From Woeseia oceani (GTDB taxonomy: Bacteria; Pseudomonadota; Gammaproteobacteria; Steroidobacterales; Woeseiaceae), in assembly GCF_001677435.1 (NCBI RefSeq), contig NZ_CP016268.1:2469001-2533000 (forward strand): a DNA stretch of 64,000 nt. The letters run 5' to 3'. Below, piece by piece: positions 1 through 9,741 of the stretch. Numbering within the stretch: position 1 is the stretch's first letter; the number at the start of each line of letters is the position of its first letter. Below the pieces are notes generated by a model. The model was not told the DNA's origin and ran no database searches. It saw only the letters and a program-made list of their open reading frames with translations. The position numbers were made by a program, and so were the translations under genes.

Positions 1-1803
1 CAACTGATAAAACGAATCGCCGCCGAGCAGCTGTCTGACCTGCAAGCGTTCGATGTTGATTTCGACAACTTCTACACCACTCATTCTGAAGAGAACGAAC
101 AGCTGGTTTGCCAGATGTTCGAAGCGCTGCGCGATGCCGGCCATATCTATACCAAGACCATCGAACAGGCGTACGACGAGACAAAAAAGATGTTCTTGCC
201 GGACCGCTTCGTCAAAGGCACCTGCCCGCGTTGCAAGACTGAGGATCAGTACGGTGACGCCTGCGAGAACTGCGGCGCTACTTACACACCGGACGAGGTT
301 GTTGATCCGGTATCAGTCCTTTCCGGCACGACGCCGGTGTGGAAAGAATCCGAACACTATTTCTTCCGCCTTTCCGAGTTTACCGGGCAATTGCGCACCT
401 GGATCAGTGACGCGAAATTGCATCGCAACATCACCAGCAAACTGGAGGAGTGGTTCGACAGTGGCCTGCAGGACTGGGATATCTCACGGGATGCACCGTA
501 TTTCGGTTTTCGTATTCCCGGCACGGAAGACAAATATTTCTACGTCTGGCTCGACGCGCCCATGGGCTACGTTGCGAGCTTTTTGAACCTCTGCAAGCAG
601 CGTGACGATCTCGACTTCGACGCCTACTGGAAGGCGGACAGCCAACACGAGGTCTACCATTTCATTGGCAAGGACATCGTCTATTTTCATACGTTGTTCT
701 GGCCGGCGGTCCTGCAAGGCTCGGGCATGCGCACGCCGACCAGTGTTTTTGCGCATGGCTTCCTGACCATCAATGGCAAGAAGATGTCGAAGTCGCGCGG
801 CACATTCATCAATGCGCGCACCTTCGCAGATCACCTGGATCCAAACTGTCTCCGCTATTACTACGCGGCCAAGCTCGGTCCCGGCATGGAAGATATCGAC
901 CTGAACCTGGAAGACTTTGTTGCCCGCGTGAACTCCGACCTCGTTGGCAAACTGGTCAATATCGCCAGTCGCTGCGCCGGATTCATCAGCAAGAACTACG
1001 CTGGAGAATTGTCGACAGCGCTGGACGACCCGGCACTGTTTGCCGAGTTTGTCGGGGAAGCCGAGGCCATCGCCAGTGCCTACGAGGCCCGTGAGTTCTC
1101 GAAAGCCATGCGCTCTGCCATGGCATTGGCTGACAAAGCCAATCGCTACATTGAGCAGAAAAAACCGTGGCTCATGGTGAAAGACGCGGCAGCAATAGAT
1201 GACGTTCAGGCAGTTTGCACCCAGGGACTGAACCTGTTCCGCACATTGATGATTTACCTGACACCGGTGATACCGGATCTCTCCGGCAAAGCGCGCGAGC
1301 TGTTCAATGAGCCGGAGTGGCAGTGGGACGATGCAATGACCCCGCTGTTAGGCGCGAACATCCAGAAATTCAAACCTTTATTAACCCGCGTTGAAGACAA
1401 GCAGATCAAGGCCATGGTTGAACAATCCAAAGACACCGGCAAGACCCCGGCTCCCGCCGCCGTTCCGGCAGATAACGGCATGATTTCGATTGACGATTTC
1501 ATGAAAGTCGACCTGCGGGTCGCCCGAATCGAAAAGGCCGAGCCAGTCGAAGGCGCGGACAAGCTATTGCAACTGACCTTGAACCTGGGTGAAGGCGAAC
1601 GCAACGTGTTTGCGGGTATCAAATCGGCTTACTCGGCAGACGAACTGGTTGGCCGTCAGGTAATCGCTGTAGCCAACCTGCAGCCAAGGAAAATGCGTTT
1701 TGGTGTTTCTGAAGGCATGGTGCTGGCCGCCGGTCCGGGCGGCAAAGACGTGTTTCTGCTGTCAGTGGACGACGGCGCCGAACCCGGTATGCGGGTCAAG
1801 TAG
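1..1803 (+). CDS. metG: Methionyl-tRNA synthetase, C-terminal part (5' end outside window)
   Basis: Charges tRNA-Met with methionine in the cytoplasm. The frame is open from base 1 without a start, so the gene begins upstream. Visible are the class I zinc knuckle with two CxxC pairs (from about 223), the KMSKS signature at 781-795 and the anticodon-binding helical region. After an Ala/Pro linker comes a C-terminal tRNA-binding OB-fold of the Trbp111 type (from about 1486, '[16 protein letters not shown]'), which marks the long dimeric form of the enzyme. The gene stops 86 bp before rsxA on the same strand. An internal ATG at 115 lies within the conserved core and is not the start. Confidence 0.97.
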   Translation, partial: QLIKRIAAEQLSDLQAFDVDFDNFYTTHSEENEQLVCQMFEALRDAGHIYTKTIEQAYDETKKMFLPDRFVKGTCPRCKTEDQYGDACENCGATYTPDEVVDPVSVLSGTTPVWKESEHYFFRLSEFTGQLRTWISDAKLHRNITSKLEEWFDSGLQDWDISRDAPYFGFRIPGTEDKYFYVWLDAPMGYVASFLNLCKQRDDLDFDAYWKADSQHEVYHFIGKDIVYFHTLFWPAVLQGSGMRTPTSVFAHGFLTINGKKMSKSRGTFINARTFADHLDPNCLRYYYAAKLGPGMEDIDLNLEDFVARVNSDLVGKLVNIASRCAGFISKNYAGELSTALDDPALFAEFVGEAEAIASAYEAREFSKAMRSAMALADKANRYIEQKKPWLMVKDAAAIDDVQAVCTQGLNLFRTLMIYLTPVIPDLSGKARELFNEPEWQWDDAMTPLLGANIQKFKPLLTRVEDKQIKAMVEQSKDTGKTPAPAAVPADNGMISIDDFMKVDLRVARIEKAEPVEGADKLLQLTLNLGEGERNVFAGIKSAYSADELVGRQVIAVANLQPRKMRFGVSEGMVLAAGPGGKDVFLLSVDDGAEPGMRVK

Positions 1804-1889
1804 GCACAGGCGACGCGCGCTGACATAAACACTACAATAGTGGCAGGTTCGCAAAAGCCGCTGCGTCGTTGGCGCATCGTCGTCAGGCT

Positions 1890-2471
1890 ATGACAGACAT
1901 CATCCTTATTCTTGTCAGCACCGTACTGGTCAATAATTTTGTGCTGGTGCGCTTTCTGGGCCTGTGCCCGTTCATGGGTGTGTCGCGCAACCTCGAGGCG
2001 GCACTCGGCATGTCGCTGGCTACGGCTTTTGTACTGACACTGTCTGCAGCCGTCAGCTTTCTCCTGCATGAGTACGCCCTGAAGCCGCTTGGACTGGAAT
2101 ACCTGCGGACCATCGCCTTCATCCTGGTCATCGCTGCGAGCGTGCAGTTCACCGAAATCATGGTGCGACGCCTGAGCCCGTTACTGGATCAGGTACTCGG
2201 CATCTACATCCCGTTGATCGCGACGAACTGTGCCGTTTTGGGTGTAGCGTTACTGAACGTGCAACAAGCCACAGGGTTTCTGCAGGCACTGTTCTTCGGT
2301 TTCGGTGCCGCAGCGGGATTTGCGCTGGTGCTTACGCTGTTCGCCGCCTTGCGGGAACGCCTGGAAGCGGCCGATGTGCCGCTGCCATTTCGCGGCACCG
2401 CCATTGCCTTGATTACCGCCGGGATGATGTCACTCGCATTCATGGGCTTTTCCGGCATGGCGCGACCATGA
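1890..2471 (+). CDS. rsxA: Rnf/Rsx electron transport complex subunit A
   Basis: Inner-membrane subunit of the Rnf complex, which moves electrons between NADH and ferredoxin-type acceptors and couples this to ion transport, or in enterics keeps SoxR reduced. The protein is 193 aa and almost entirely hydrophobic with six predicted helices. The N-terminus '[20 protein letters not shown]' matches the family exactly, so the start is the ATG at 1890 rather than the in-frame ATG at 1869. The half-helix '[11 protein letters not shown]', which carries a cysteine of the membrane-embedded iron-sulfur centre, is present. It is the first gene of rsxABCDGE. Confidence 0.96.
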   Translation: MTDIILILVSTVLVNNFVLVRFLGLCPFMGVSRNLEAALGMSLATAFVLTLSAAVSFLLHEYALKPLGLEYLRTIAFILVIAASVQFTEIMVRRLSPLLDQVLGIYIPLIATNCAVLGVALLNVQQATGFLQALFFGFGAAAGFALVLTLFAALRERLEAADVPLPFRGTAIALITAGMMSLAFMGFSGMARP

Positions 2472-2487
2472 CCCGCGCAGCGCTCCC

Positions 2488-2982
2488 ATGTGGCTAGCCG
2501 TACTGCTTATCACGCTGATCGCCTTGTTTGCCGGCCTCGTGTTAAGTGTGGCTGCACGCCGCCTGCCGTCTGACAGCAATGACCTGGTGGATACGGTCAA
2601 TGACCTGCTGCCGCAAACACAATGCGCGCAATGCGGTTATCCGGGCTGTCGCCCTTACGCCGCCGCCATCGTCAGCGGCGAAGCCGAGATCAATTTGTGC
2701 CCGCCCGGCGGCGACGAAACCGTGCAACGGCTTGCCGGACTACTGGGCAAAGAACCTCTGCCGCTGGCAACAGAGCCTGCCAGTGATATGAAGCACTCGC
2801 TGGCGGTCATCGATGAATCACTGTGCATCGGCTGCACTCATTGCAGCGACGCTTGTCCGGTCGACGCCATAGTCGGTGCTCACCAGTTCATGCATACGGT
2901 GCTGGCGAGCGAGTGCACCGGCTGCGAACTTTGCCTGCCACCCTGCCCCGTTGATTGCATCAGCATGGTGGATGCACGATGA
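2488..2982 (+). CDS. rsxB: Rnf/Rsx electron transport complex subunit B (ferredoxin)
   Basis: Membrane-anchored polyferredoxin that passes electrons within the Rnf complex. It has one N-terminal helix (residues 3-24), then a 4Fe-4S motif 'CAQCGYPGCRPYA' with a further Cys in 'NLCPPGGD', then two ferredoxin clusters, 'CIGCTHCSDACP' and 'CTGCELCLPPCP'. At 164 aa it is a short RnfB lacking the extra C-terminal clusters of acetogenic homologues. Its stop overlaps the rsxC start as ATGA, which suggests translational coupling. Confidence 0.95.
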   Translation: MWLAVLLITLIALFAGLVLSVAARRLPSDSNDLVDTVNDLLPQTQCAQCGYPGCRPYAAAIVSGEAEINLCPPGGDETVQRLAGLLGKEPLPLATEPASDMKHSLAVIDESLCIGCTHCSDACPVDAIVGAHQFMHTVLASECTGCELCLPPCPVDCISMVDAR

Positions 2983-4508
2983 GCGCACCGACTTTCGACC
3001 TCGGAAAACTGCACGGTGGTTTACGCCTGCCCGGCGAGAAAGCGGCGTCGACGACGGCAGCGATCAAGCAATTGCCGTTACCGAAACAGCTGATCCTGCC
3101 GCTGGCGCAGCATGTCGGCGAACCTGCCCAGCCGATTGTCAGCATTGGCGAATCGGTGTTGAAAGGTCAGATCATCGCTGCAGCCGATGGCGTAATCAGT
3201 GCGCCCGTGCACGCACCTTCCTCGGGGACGGTTGTCGCGATCGAACCCTGGCCGGTTTCAAGGCGACTCGGCGATAAAGCGCCCTGCATCATTATCGACT
3301 GCGACGGCGACGATCGCGCATTCGAGGGCAACGAGAAAATCAGCGATTATCGCGAGCTCAGTCGGGACGCGTTACTGCAGAAAATCCTGCAAGGCGGCAT
3401 CGTCGGTCTCGGCGGTGCGGTTTTTCCAACGGCGCAGAAATTGATGCAGGCCATCACGGCTCCCCTGCAACACTTGATACTGAACGGCGTTGAATGCGAA
3501 CCGTATATCAGTTGTGATGACATGTTGATGCGTGAATTTGGCAGTGACGTCGTCAGGGGCGCGCAGGTCATCATGCATGCACTCGACATAGACAGTTGCT
3601 TCGTCGTTATCGAAAGCGACAAGCCGGAAGCGTTAGCCAGCATAGGCAATGCGCTGGCGGAGCTTCAAGATCCACGGCTTGTACTGAAACAGGTACCAAC
3701 AATCTACCCGTCCGGTGGTGAAGATCAGCTCGTACAGCTGGTCACCAACCGGGAGGTTCCGAGCGGCGGACTGCCAAGCGATGTCGGTTGTGTGGTGCAA
3801 AACGTTGGTACCGCAGCGGCCGTGCATCGCTGGATCAATCTGGGCGAGCCACTGATATCACGCGTGACCACGGTGACCGGCGACGGCATCAGGGAACCGT
3901 GCAACGTACTTGCACGTATCGGCACCCCTCTGTCCGAAGTAACGGCAGCGGCCGGCGGCTACACCGACCGCGCCGCCACGCTGGTCATCGGCGGCCCGAT
4001 GACGGGCAAGTCGATCAGCAATGATCAGGTGCCCCTCGTCAAGGCCACGAACTGCGTGCTGGTGCTCTCACAACCACCGTCGACCGGTGTCGAATCGCCG
4101 TGCATACGTTGCGGCGAATGCGCAGAAGTCTGCCCGGTGCAATTATTGCCGCAACAATTGTTCTGGTACGCCTGCGCCGACAACGAAGTGAAATTGCGCG
4201 AGTACGGGCTGACCGATTGCATTGAATGCGGTTGCTGCGATCTGGTTTGCCCCAGCCACATTCCACTGACCGCGGATTTCCGTCAGGCCAAAGGCCGGGT
4301 TCGCGAACTGGCCGATGAAAAAGCGCGCGCCGAACGCGCCCGCCAGCGCTTCGAGTCACGCAACGAACGTCTGCGCCGGGAACAGGCAGAACGTGAACAA
4401 CAACTGGCCGCGCAAAAGCGCACGGCGAAAAAAGTCGGTCCTGACGCCATCAAAGACATGCTGAAGCGCGCCGCACACAGCAAACCGTCGCCGGATAAGG
4501 AAGAATAG
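2979..4508 (+). CDS. rsxC: Rnf/Rsx electron transport complex subunit C (NADH-binding)
   Basis: Peripheral NADH-dehydrogenase-like subunit carrying FMN and two 4Fe-4S clusters. The start at 2979 overlaps the rsxB stop; an upstream in-frame ATG at 2955 lies inside rsxB and is unlikely. The 509-aa protein has a barrel-sandwich N-terminus, the nucleotide-binding glycine-rich segment 'GIVGLGGAVFPTAQK', a SLBB-like region, and ferredoxin motifs 'CIRCGECAEVCP' and 'CIECGCCDLVCP'. The charged, Ala/Arg/Glu-rich tail after about residue 430 is a short form of the long repetitive tail of enterobacterial RsxC. Confidence 0.96.
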   Translation: MSAPTFDLGKLHGGLRLPGEKAASTTAAIKQLPLPKQLILPLAQHVGEPAQPIVSIGESVLKGQIIAAADGVISAPVHAPSSGTVVAIEPWPVSRRLGDKAPCIIIDCDGDDRAFEGNEKISDYRELSRDALLQKILQGGIVGLGGAVFPTAQKLMQAITAPLQHLILNGVECEPYISCDDMLMREFGSDVVRGAQVIMHALDIDSCFVVIESDKPEALASIGNALAELQDPRLVLKQVPTIYPSGGEDQLVQLVTNREVPSGGLPSDVGCVVQNVGTAAAVHRWINLGEPLISRVTTVTGDGIREPCNVLARIGTPLSEVTAAAGGYTDRAATLVIGGPMTGKSISNDQVPLVKATNCVLVLSQPPSTGVESPCIRCGECAEVCPVQLLPQQLFWYACADNEVKLREYGLTDCIECGCCDLVCPSHIPLTADFRQAKGRVRELADEKARAERARQRFESRNERLRREQAEREQQLAAQKRTAKKVGPDAIKDMLKRAAHSKPSPDKEE

Positions 4509-4512
4509 CGGC

Positions 4513-5574
4513 ATGGAATTCGAACGCCGCGAAGCTCCGTTTGTCACGCCGCCTACCGAGGTTGCGGCCATCATGCGCCAGGTCTTGCTCGCACTGGTGC
4601 CGGCCGCATTGGCGTATACCTGGTTCTTCGGGCCGGGCTTCATTCTGAACCTGATGGTCGCCGCGCTGTTCTGCGCACTGGGCGAAGCGGCGATGATGCG
4701 GATCCGAGGCCGTTCCATTGAGACCGCGCTGGGTGATTACAGCGCCATGGTGACCGCCGTGTTGCTGGTCTTCGCATTGCCGGCGCTGACGCCCTGGTGG
4801 GTGACTGCCACGGGCGCGCTGTTTGCGGTAGTGGTTGCCAAGCACCTTTACGGCGGACTGGGTTTCAATATTTTCAATCCGGCAATGGCCGGCTATGTCG
4901 CCGTCATGGTGGCCTTCCCCATGTACCTGAATCTCTGGACACAGCCCCGCATGGGCGACCTCGACTACCACTACCTGACGGTGCTTGAGACCTTCCGCTA
5001 CACCCTGACCGGGACATTACCGGACTACCTGAGTTTCGATGCCATCAGCCGCGCTACACCGCTCGATACCGTGAAGGCCGGGCTGAACAACATGCGCACG
5101 TTCAGTGAAATTCAGGCATTGCCCAGTATGGGCGATTTTGGCGGTCGCGGCTGGGAGTGGATTGCCAACTTCACGGCCATCGGTGGCGGCTGGCTGTTAC
5201 TCAAGAAAATCATTCGCTGGCACATTCCTTTTGCCGTCCTGATGGGCTTGCTGATCCCCGCAGGTGTCATGTACTTCATCGATCCCGGTATCAGCCCGGG
5301 ACCCGGTTTTCACCTGTTCAGCGGCGGCACTATCTTGTGTGCCTTCTTCATCGCCACGGACCCGGTATCCGCAGCGACCAGCACGCGTGGCCGCCTGGTA
5401 TACGGCTTTGGCATTGGCTTTTTGATTTTCGCGATACGCCGCTGGGGCAGTTACGCCGACGGTGTCGCATTCGCGGTGTTGCTGATGAATCTCGCGGTAC
5501 CGGCCATCGACTACTTCACCAAGCCGAGAATCGTCGGGCACCCGCGACGGAATGATCGCGGTCAGAACGAATGA
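4513..5574 (+). CDS. rsxD: Rnf/Rsx electron transport complex subunit D
   Basis: Multi-spanning subunit with covalently bound FMN, homologous to NqrB. The 353-aa sequence has about nine to ten hydrophobic segments. The flavinylation motif Dxx(S/T)(G)AT reads 'DAISRATPLD' (about 5038-5067): the acceptor threonine is kept, while the usual glycine before 'AT' is arginine. 'GGLGFNIFNPAMAGY' and 'FIATDPVSA' are family hallmarks. It lies 4 bp after rsxC and overlaps rsxG by ATGA. Confidence 0.95.
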   Translation: MEFERREAPFVTPPTEVAAIMRQVLLALVPAALAYTWFFGPGFILNLMVAALFCALGEAAMMRIRGRSIETALGDYSAMVTAVLLVFALPALTPWWVTATGALFAVVVAKHLYGGLGFNIFNPAMAGYVAVMVAFPMYLNLWTQPRMGDLDYHYLTVLETFRYTLTGTLPDYLSFDAISRATPLDTVKAGLNNMRTFSEIQALPSMGDFGGRGWEWIANFTAIGGGWLLLKKIIRWHIPFAVLMGLLIPAGVMYFIDPGISPGPGFHLFSGGTILCAFFIATDPVSAATSTRGRLVYGFGIGFLIFAIRRWGSYADGVAFAVLLMNLAVPAIDYFTKPRIVGHPRRNDRGQNE

Positions 5575-6224
5575 CCCCCACGGACCACAACAAGACCTCC
5601 GTCTGGCGCAGTGGCGTGATACTCGCCGTATTGGCCGCTGTATGCACGCTGCTGGTGTCATGGACTCACCGAGTCACCGCTGACCGGATCGAGGAGAATC
5701 GACAGGCGTTTCTCGAAGCGAGCCTCGCACCCGCGCTGGGTGGGCTTTATTACGACAGTCAATTGTCGAAGTCTGCGATAGAAATTCAGCCGCCGCACGA
5801 GCTGCCCGGGAATGGTCCGGTGTCCGTTTATCGGGTCTACAGCGGTGAGCAACCGGTCGCGGCACTCTTTGTGGTCACAGCCCGCGACGGTTTTTCCGGC
5901 CCTATCCGCCTGCTCATCGGCATCGACATCGACGGTGACCTGAGTGCCGTCCGGGTACTCGAGCACCGGGAAACGCCCGGGCTGGGTGATCTTATCGAGT
6001 CGACGAAGTCCGACTGGGTCGAGCAGTTTCCGGGAAAATCCCTTACCTCCCCCGCTCGGGATCAGTGGTCCATCAAACGTGACGGAGGCGTGTTTGATCA
6101 GCTGACCGGTGCGTCCATAACTCCGCGTGCCGTCATCAAAGCCATCAAGGAGACCTTGATATACTTCGAATCGCACAAGGACGACGTGTTCCGCCAGGAA
6201 GTGACAGAGGACGCTGACCAATGA
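5571..6224 (+). CDS. rsxG: Rnf/Rsx electron transport complex subunit G
   Basis: Single-span periplasmic flavoprotein of the Rnf complex, homologous to NqrC. The 217-aa chain has an N-terminal helix (residues 10-32) and an FMN-binding domain. The C-terminal flavinylation motif reads 'DQLTGASITPRAV' (about 6096-6134). The acceptor position of Dxx(s/t)gA(T/S), usually threonine, is a serine here (codon tcc). Overlaps with rsxD (ATGA) and rsxE (ATGA) indicate a tightly coupled operon. Confidence 0.95.
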   Translation: MTPTDHNKTSVWRSGVILAVLAAVCTLLVSWTHRVTADRIEENRQAFLEASLAPALGGLYYDSQLSKSAIEIQPPHELPGNGPVSVYRVYSGEQPVAALFVVTARDGFSGPIRLLIGIDIDGDLSAVRVLEHRETPGLGDLIESTKSDWVEQFPGKSLTSPARDQWSIKRDGGVFDQLTGASITPRAVIKAIKETLIYFESHKDDVFRQEVTEDADQ

Positions 6225-6898
6225 ACGATACGCTGATGAGCCGAATGCGTAACGGCTTGTGGGAACAGAACCCCGGTCTCGTCCAGTTGCTCGGTCTGTG
6301 CCCGCTGCTCGCGGTGACCACGAGCTTCGTCAACGGGCTGGGACTGGGGCTTGCCACACTGCTGGTCTTGAGTGCTTCCAACGTCCTGGTGTCCGCGACG
6401 CGGCGCTTCATCCGCAGCGAAATCCGTATTCCGATGTACGTCCTGATCATCGCGAGCCTGGTGACCTGCATCGAACTCGTATTCCAGGCTTTTTTACCGG
6501 CGCTCGATCGTTCACTGGGTATTTTCATACCCTTGATAGTGACCAACTGCGCAATCGTCGCACGGGCAGAGGTCTATGCCTCACGGCATTCCGTAGGTGC
6601 CAGCCTGATCGATGGGCTGGCCATGGGCAGCGGCTTTGCACTGCTGTTATGCGCGCTTGGTGCTTTTCGCGAGTTACTCGGCCAGGGCACGATTCTGGCG
6701 CGCCTCGATATGCTGTTCGGTGGCGACGTCATGCCGGGTCTGACGCTGTTCGATGGCGGTTTCCTGCTGGCGATCCTGCCGCCAGGCGCATTCTTCAGCC
6801 TTGGATTGGCCGTCGCGCTGAAAAACATCGCCGATGAACGTCGCACGCAACGTAGCCAGCGGACCGTGGCCGCTCGCCAATTTCGCAACACCCAGTAA
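6221..6898 (+). CDS. rsxE: Rnf/Rsx electron transport complex subunit E
   Basis: Integral membrane subunit paralogous to RsxA and homologous to NqrD. The 225-aa protein has six predicted helices and the paired half-helix motif 'LVQLLGLCPLLAVTT', whose Cys helps bind the membrane 2Fe-2S centre shared with RsxA. 'RSLGIFIPLIVTNCAI' is the matching conserved segment in the second half. It is the last rsx gene; nth follows after 10 bp and is probably co-transcribed, as in E. coli. Confidence 0.95.
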   Translation: MNDTLMSRMRNGLWEQNPGLVQLLGLCPLLAVTTSFVNGLGLGLATLLVLSASNVLVSATRRFIRSEIRIPMYVLIIASLVTCIELVFQAFLPALDRSLGIFIPLIVTNCAIVARAEVYASRHSVGASLIDGLAMGSGFALLLCALGAFRELLGQGTILARLDMLFGGDVMPGLTLFDGGFLLAILPPGAFFSLGLAVALKNIADERRTQRSQRTVAARQFRNTQ

Positions 6899-6908
6899 GT
6901 AGCCCACC

Positions 6909-7553
6909 TTGAATAACGACAAACGCACAGAAATCTACCGGCGATTGCGCGCACAGAACCCGCAGCCGACCACCGAGCTCAACTACCGCACGCCGTTCGA
7001 GCTGCTGATCGCAGTCATATTGTCGGCACAGGCCACTGACGTCGGCGTCAACAAGGCAACGGACAAGCTCTACCCCGTTGCCAATACCCCGGCTGCCATT
7101 CTCGAGCTGGGTCTCGATGGGTTGAAGAACTACATCAAGACCATCGGCCTGTTCAATACCAAGGCGAGCAATGTCATGAAGACCTGCCGCCTGCTGCTTG
7201 AAGAGCACGACGGTGAAGTTCCGCGCACACGCGCGGAACTGGAAGCGCTGCCGGGCGTCGGTCGCAAGACCGCCAACGTCATACTCAATACAGCCTTCGG
7301 TGAACCGACGATAGCGGTCGACACGCATATTTTTCGCGTATCGAATCGCACTGGCCTTGCCAAAGGCAAAACGCCACTGGAAGTTGAAAAGCGCCTGACC
7401 CGACTCACTCCGGCCGAGTTCAGGAAGGATGCGCATCACTGGCTGATCCTGCACGGACGCTATACCTGCATAGCCCGCAAGCCGAAATGCATGGACTGTG
7501 TTATCAACGATCTCTGCGAATACCGCGGCAAGTCAGTCCTGGCAGACAGCTGA
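6909..7553 (+). CDS. nth: Endonuclease III
   Basis: DNA glycosylase/AP lyase removing oxidised pyrimidines. The helix-hairpin-helix 'LPGVGRKTANVI' contains the catalytic lysine and 'AVDTHIFRV' the catalytic aspartate. The C-terminal 4Fe-4S loop has the canonical C-x6-C-x2-C-x5-C spacing ('CIARKPKCMDCVINDLC'). The start is a TTG at 6909, supported because 'NNDKRTEIYRRLR' aligns with the family N-terminus and no ATG is available. Full family length (214 aa). The stop overlaps the next start (TGATG). Confidence 0.96.
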   Translation: MNNDKRTEIYRRLRAQNPQPTTELNYRTPFELLIAVILSAQATDVGVNKATDKLYPVANTPAAILELGLDGLKNYIKTIGLFNTKASNVMKTCRLLLEEHDGEVPRTRAELEALPGVGRKTANVILNTAFGEPTIAVDTHIFRVSNRTGLAKGKTPLEVEKRLTRLTPAEFRKDAHHWLILHGRYTCIARKPKCMDCVINDLCEYRGKSVLADS

Positions 7554-7978
7554 TGATATTCGGTCAGGACCGCAACGAACTGCGCCAGATGTACATCGAT
7601 GCCTGGCGCAAGGTGCAGGACAAGCAACCACTCAGCCCACTCGAAGCGCAGATTGCCTCGGTGCTGGAAGACCATCCGGAGTACCATAAACACGTCCGTC
7701 AGGACGCTGTTGATAGCGACTTCATGCCCGAATCCGGCCAAACAAATCCCTTTCTTCACATGGGCTTGCATCTGGCACTTAGAGATCAGCTTAAGACTGA
7801 CAGACCGCCCGGCGTGCGCCAGATTGCCGAGCAGATACGCCGCCGGGCAACCGATGTGCACGATGCCGAGCACCGGATGATTGAAGCGCTGGCCGAGACC
7901 TTGTGGGAGGCACAACGGGATGGCATCGCGCCCGATGAGCAGCGTTACCTTGAACGGTTAAGGCAGTTGCTGCGCTGA
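7553..7978 (+). CDS. DUF1841 family protein
   Basis: Small soluble protein of unknown function, 141 aa from the ATG at 7553, which overlaps the nth stop. The family is recognised by 'MIFGQDRNELRQMYIDAW', the central 'NPFLHMGLHLALRDQL' and 'DVHDAEHRMIEALAETLWEA'. It is rich in charged and helical residues and has no signal or membrane segment. DUF1841 genes commonly follow nth in gammaproteobacteria, but no biochemical role is known to me. Confidence 0.85.
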   Translation: MIFGQDRNELRQMYIDAWRKVQDKQPLSPLEAQIASVLEDHPEYHKHVRQDAVDSDFMPESGQTNPFLHMGLHLALRDQLKTDRPPGVRQIAEQIRRRATDVHDAEHRMIEALAETLWEAQRDGIAPDEQRYLERLRQLLR

Positions 7979-8069
7979 ACCTGCCGGGCACCCGCCTGTC
8001 TCTGTAATAATTGCAGCTGTCCACAGGTCAGTTGAATCGACACGTATCGCAACCGGGAGCACCCGCACC

Positions 8070-8936
8070 ATGCCGAGACCCGCAAGTCCCTACCCTGTTG
8101 CCGGAGCCGGACTTGGATTGCGTCGCGGCTTAATCGATCAGTTGATGGCGAATCCGCCGAATAATGTCGATTTCATGGAAGTAGCTCCGGAGAACTGGAT
8201 TCACGTCGGCGGCAAGCTCGGCAAGAAGTTTCGCTATTTCACTGAGCGCTACCCGTTTCTTATCCACGGACTGTCCCTCAGCATCGGCTCGCCTGCACCA
8301 CTCAATGAAGCGCTGCTGCGTGATATTCGTGACTTCATGAAAGAACACCACATTGAATCGTATTCCGAGCACCTGAGCTATTGTGGCGACGACGGGCAAC
8401 TGTATGACCTGATGCCCATACCGTTCACCGAGGACGCTGTACGTTACGTTGCTGCACGCATACGCCGGGCGCAAGACATTCTGGGCTGCCGTATGGCCGT
8501 AGAGAACGTGTCTTACTATGCCCCGGTCGATTCAAGCCTGACGGAAACCGAATTCACGCTGGCCGTACTCGAAGAAGCCGATTGCGATCTGCTGCTCGAC
8601 ATCAACAACATCGTTGTAAACAGCATCAACCACGGCTACGACGGACTGGACTTCATGCGTGCAATGCCAGCAGAGCGCCTGCGCTACTTCCACCTTGCGG
8701 GTCACTACGTGGAGGCCGAGGATCTGCGCATCGATACTCACGGCGACGCCGTCGATGACCAGGTCTGGAATCTGCTGGGCGCGGCTTATCAGCATTTCGG
8801 ACCGGTCCCAACGCTGCTCGAACGCGACTTCAATTTCCCGCCAGTCGCCGAGCTGTATGCCGAAGTACAAAGGATCCGGGACATGCAGACCGCCAGCGTC
8901 GATGCGGCAGAAGTTGCGGGCAAGCAGCATGGCTGA
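8070..8936 (+). CDS. DUF692 multinuclear iron enzyme (MNIO; BufB/HvfB-like)
   Basis: Member of the MbnB/BufB/TglH family: TIM-barrel iron oxygenases that modify cysteines of ribosomally made peptides. The 288-aa chain shows the metal-ligand pattern of the family: 'FLIHGLSLSIGS', 'SEHLSYC', 'VENVSYY', 'LLDINNIVVNSINHGYD', 'YFHLAGH', 'IDTHGDAVDD' and 'LERDFNFP'. The start ATG at 8070 follows a GGGAG ribosome site. Its end overlaps the DUF2063 gene by 8 bp, which is the standard maturation pair. The 91 bp upstream contain no peptide gene, so the substrate is not encoded beside it. Confidence 0.9.
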   Translation: MPRPASPYPVAGAGLGLRRGLIDQLMANPPNNVDFMEVAPENWIHVGGKLGKKFRYFTERYPFLIHGLSLSIGSPAPLNEALLRDIRDFMKEHHIESYSEHLSYCGDDGQLYDLMPIPFTEDAVRYVAARIRRAQDILGCRMAVENVSYYAPVDSSLTETEFTLAVLEEADCDLLLDINNIVVNSINHGYDGLDFMRAMPAERLRYFHLAGHYVEAEDLRIDTHGDAVDDQVWNLLGAAYQHFGPVPTLLERDFNFPPVAELYAEVQRIRDMQTASVDAAEVAGKQHG

Positions 8937-9705
8937 CATTCCGGCATTCCAGAAAGCGCAATACGCTTTCGCGGCACATATCCGCGACCCCGACCACGCG
9001 CCGGCCCCGGACGCCATCGAAGACCGGCGCATGGCCATCTACAGGGAATTGTTCTTCAACAATCTCTTCAAATTACTTGGCAGTACCTTCCCTGTCCTGA
9101 AGGCACTGTACGGCGACAGCGGTTGGCGGCGGCTGGTCCGCGCCTTCATGATCAGTCACCAGGCGCAGACGCCTTATTTCCTGGAGATTCCGAAAGAATT
9201 TATTGCGTTTCTGCAGGACGAATACGAGCTAACGCAGGATGACCCGGCATTTCTTATCGAACTCGCGCATTACGAGTGGGCAGAACTGGCATTGTCCGTT
9301 AGTGATGAATCCAATGACCTGTCACGAATCGACGGCGACGGCGATCTTCAGGCTGGCGTGCCGATCAAATCAGTGCTGGCCTGGACTCTTGCCTACCGGT
9401 TTCCGGTTCACCGCATCGACGCGACGTATCAACCCGACGAAGCGCCGGAACAGGCTACATTCTTGTCCGTCTATCGCAAGGACAACGATGAGTTGGGTTT
9501 CATGGAACTCAATCCGCTTACCGCGCGCCTGCTGGAAATGATTGCTGACAATCAGGAGGGTCACAACGGTCGCGACATCATACTCGGCCTGGCTCAGGAA
9601 ATTGCTTACACCGACCAGAACGCGCTGCTCGAGCACGGAGCGGTAGCGCTTGGCGAGATGCGCGAAGCTGGAATATTGCTGGGCACGGCGCGCAATCCGG
9701 ACTGA
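8929..9705 (+). CDS. DUF2063 MNIO partner protein (BufC/HvfC-like)
   Basis: Partner of the DUF692 enzyme, thought to recognise and present the precursor peptide. The 258-aa protein starts at the ATG at 8929 inside the DUF692 stop region. The N-terminal DUF2063 domain is recognisable by 'RRMAIYRELFFNNLFKLL', followed by 'FPVLKALYGDSGWRRLV' and 'TPYFLEIPKEFIAFLQ'. The C-terminal half contains a winged-helix-like winding that binds leader peptides in related proteins. The overlap implies co-translation with the enzyme. Confidence 0.88.
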   Translation: MADIPAFQKAQYAFAAHIRDPDHAPAPDAIEDRRMAIYRELFFNNLFKLLGSTFPVLKALYGDSGWRRLVRAFMISHQAQTPYFLEIPKEFIAFLQDEYELTQDDPAFLIELAHYEWAELALSVSDESNDLSRIDGDGDLQAGVPIKSVLAWTLAYRFPVHRIDATYQPDEAPEQATFLSVYRKDNDELGFMELNPLTARLLEMIADNQEGHNGRDIILGLAQEIAYTDQNALLEHGAVALGEMREAGILLGTARNPD

Positions 9706-9741
9706 CCCGCTCTTACTCCCCAACTAACAGAGAGAGCCACT

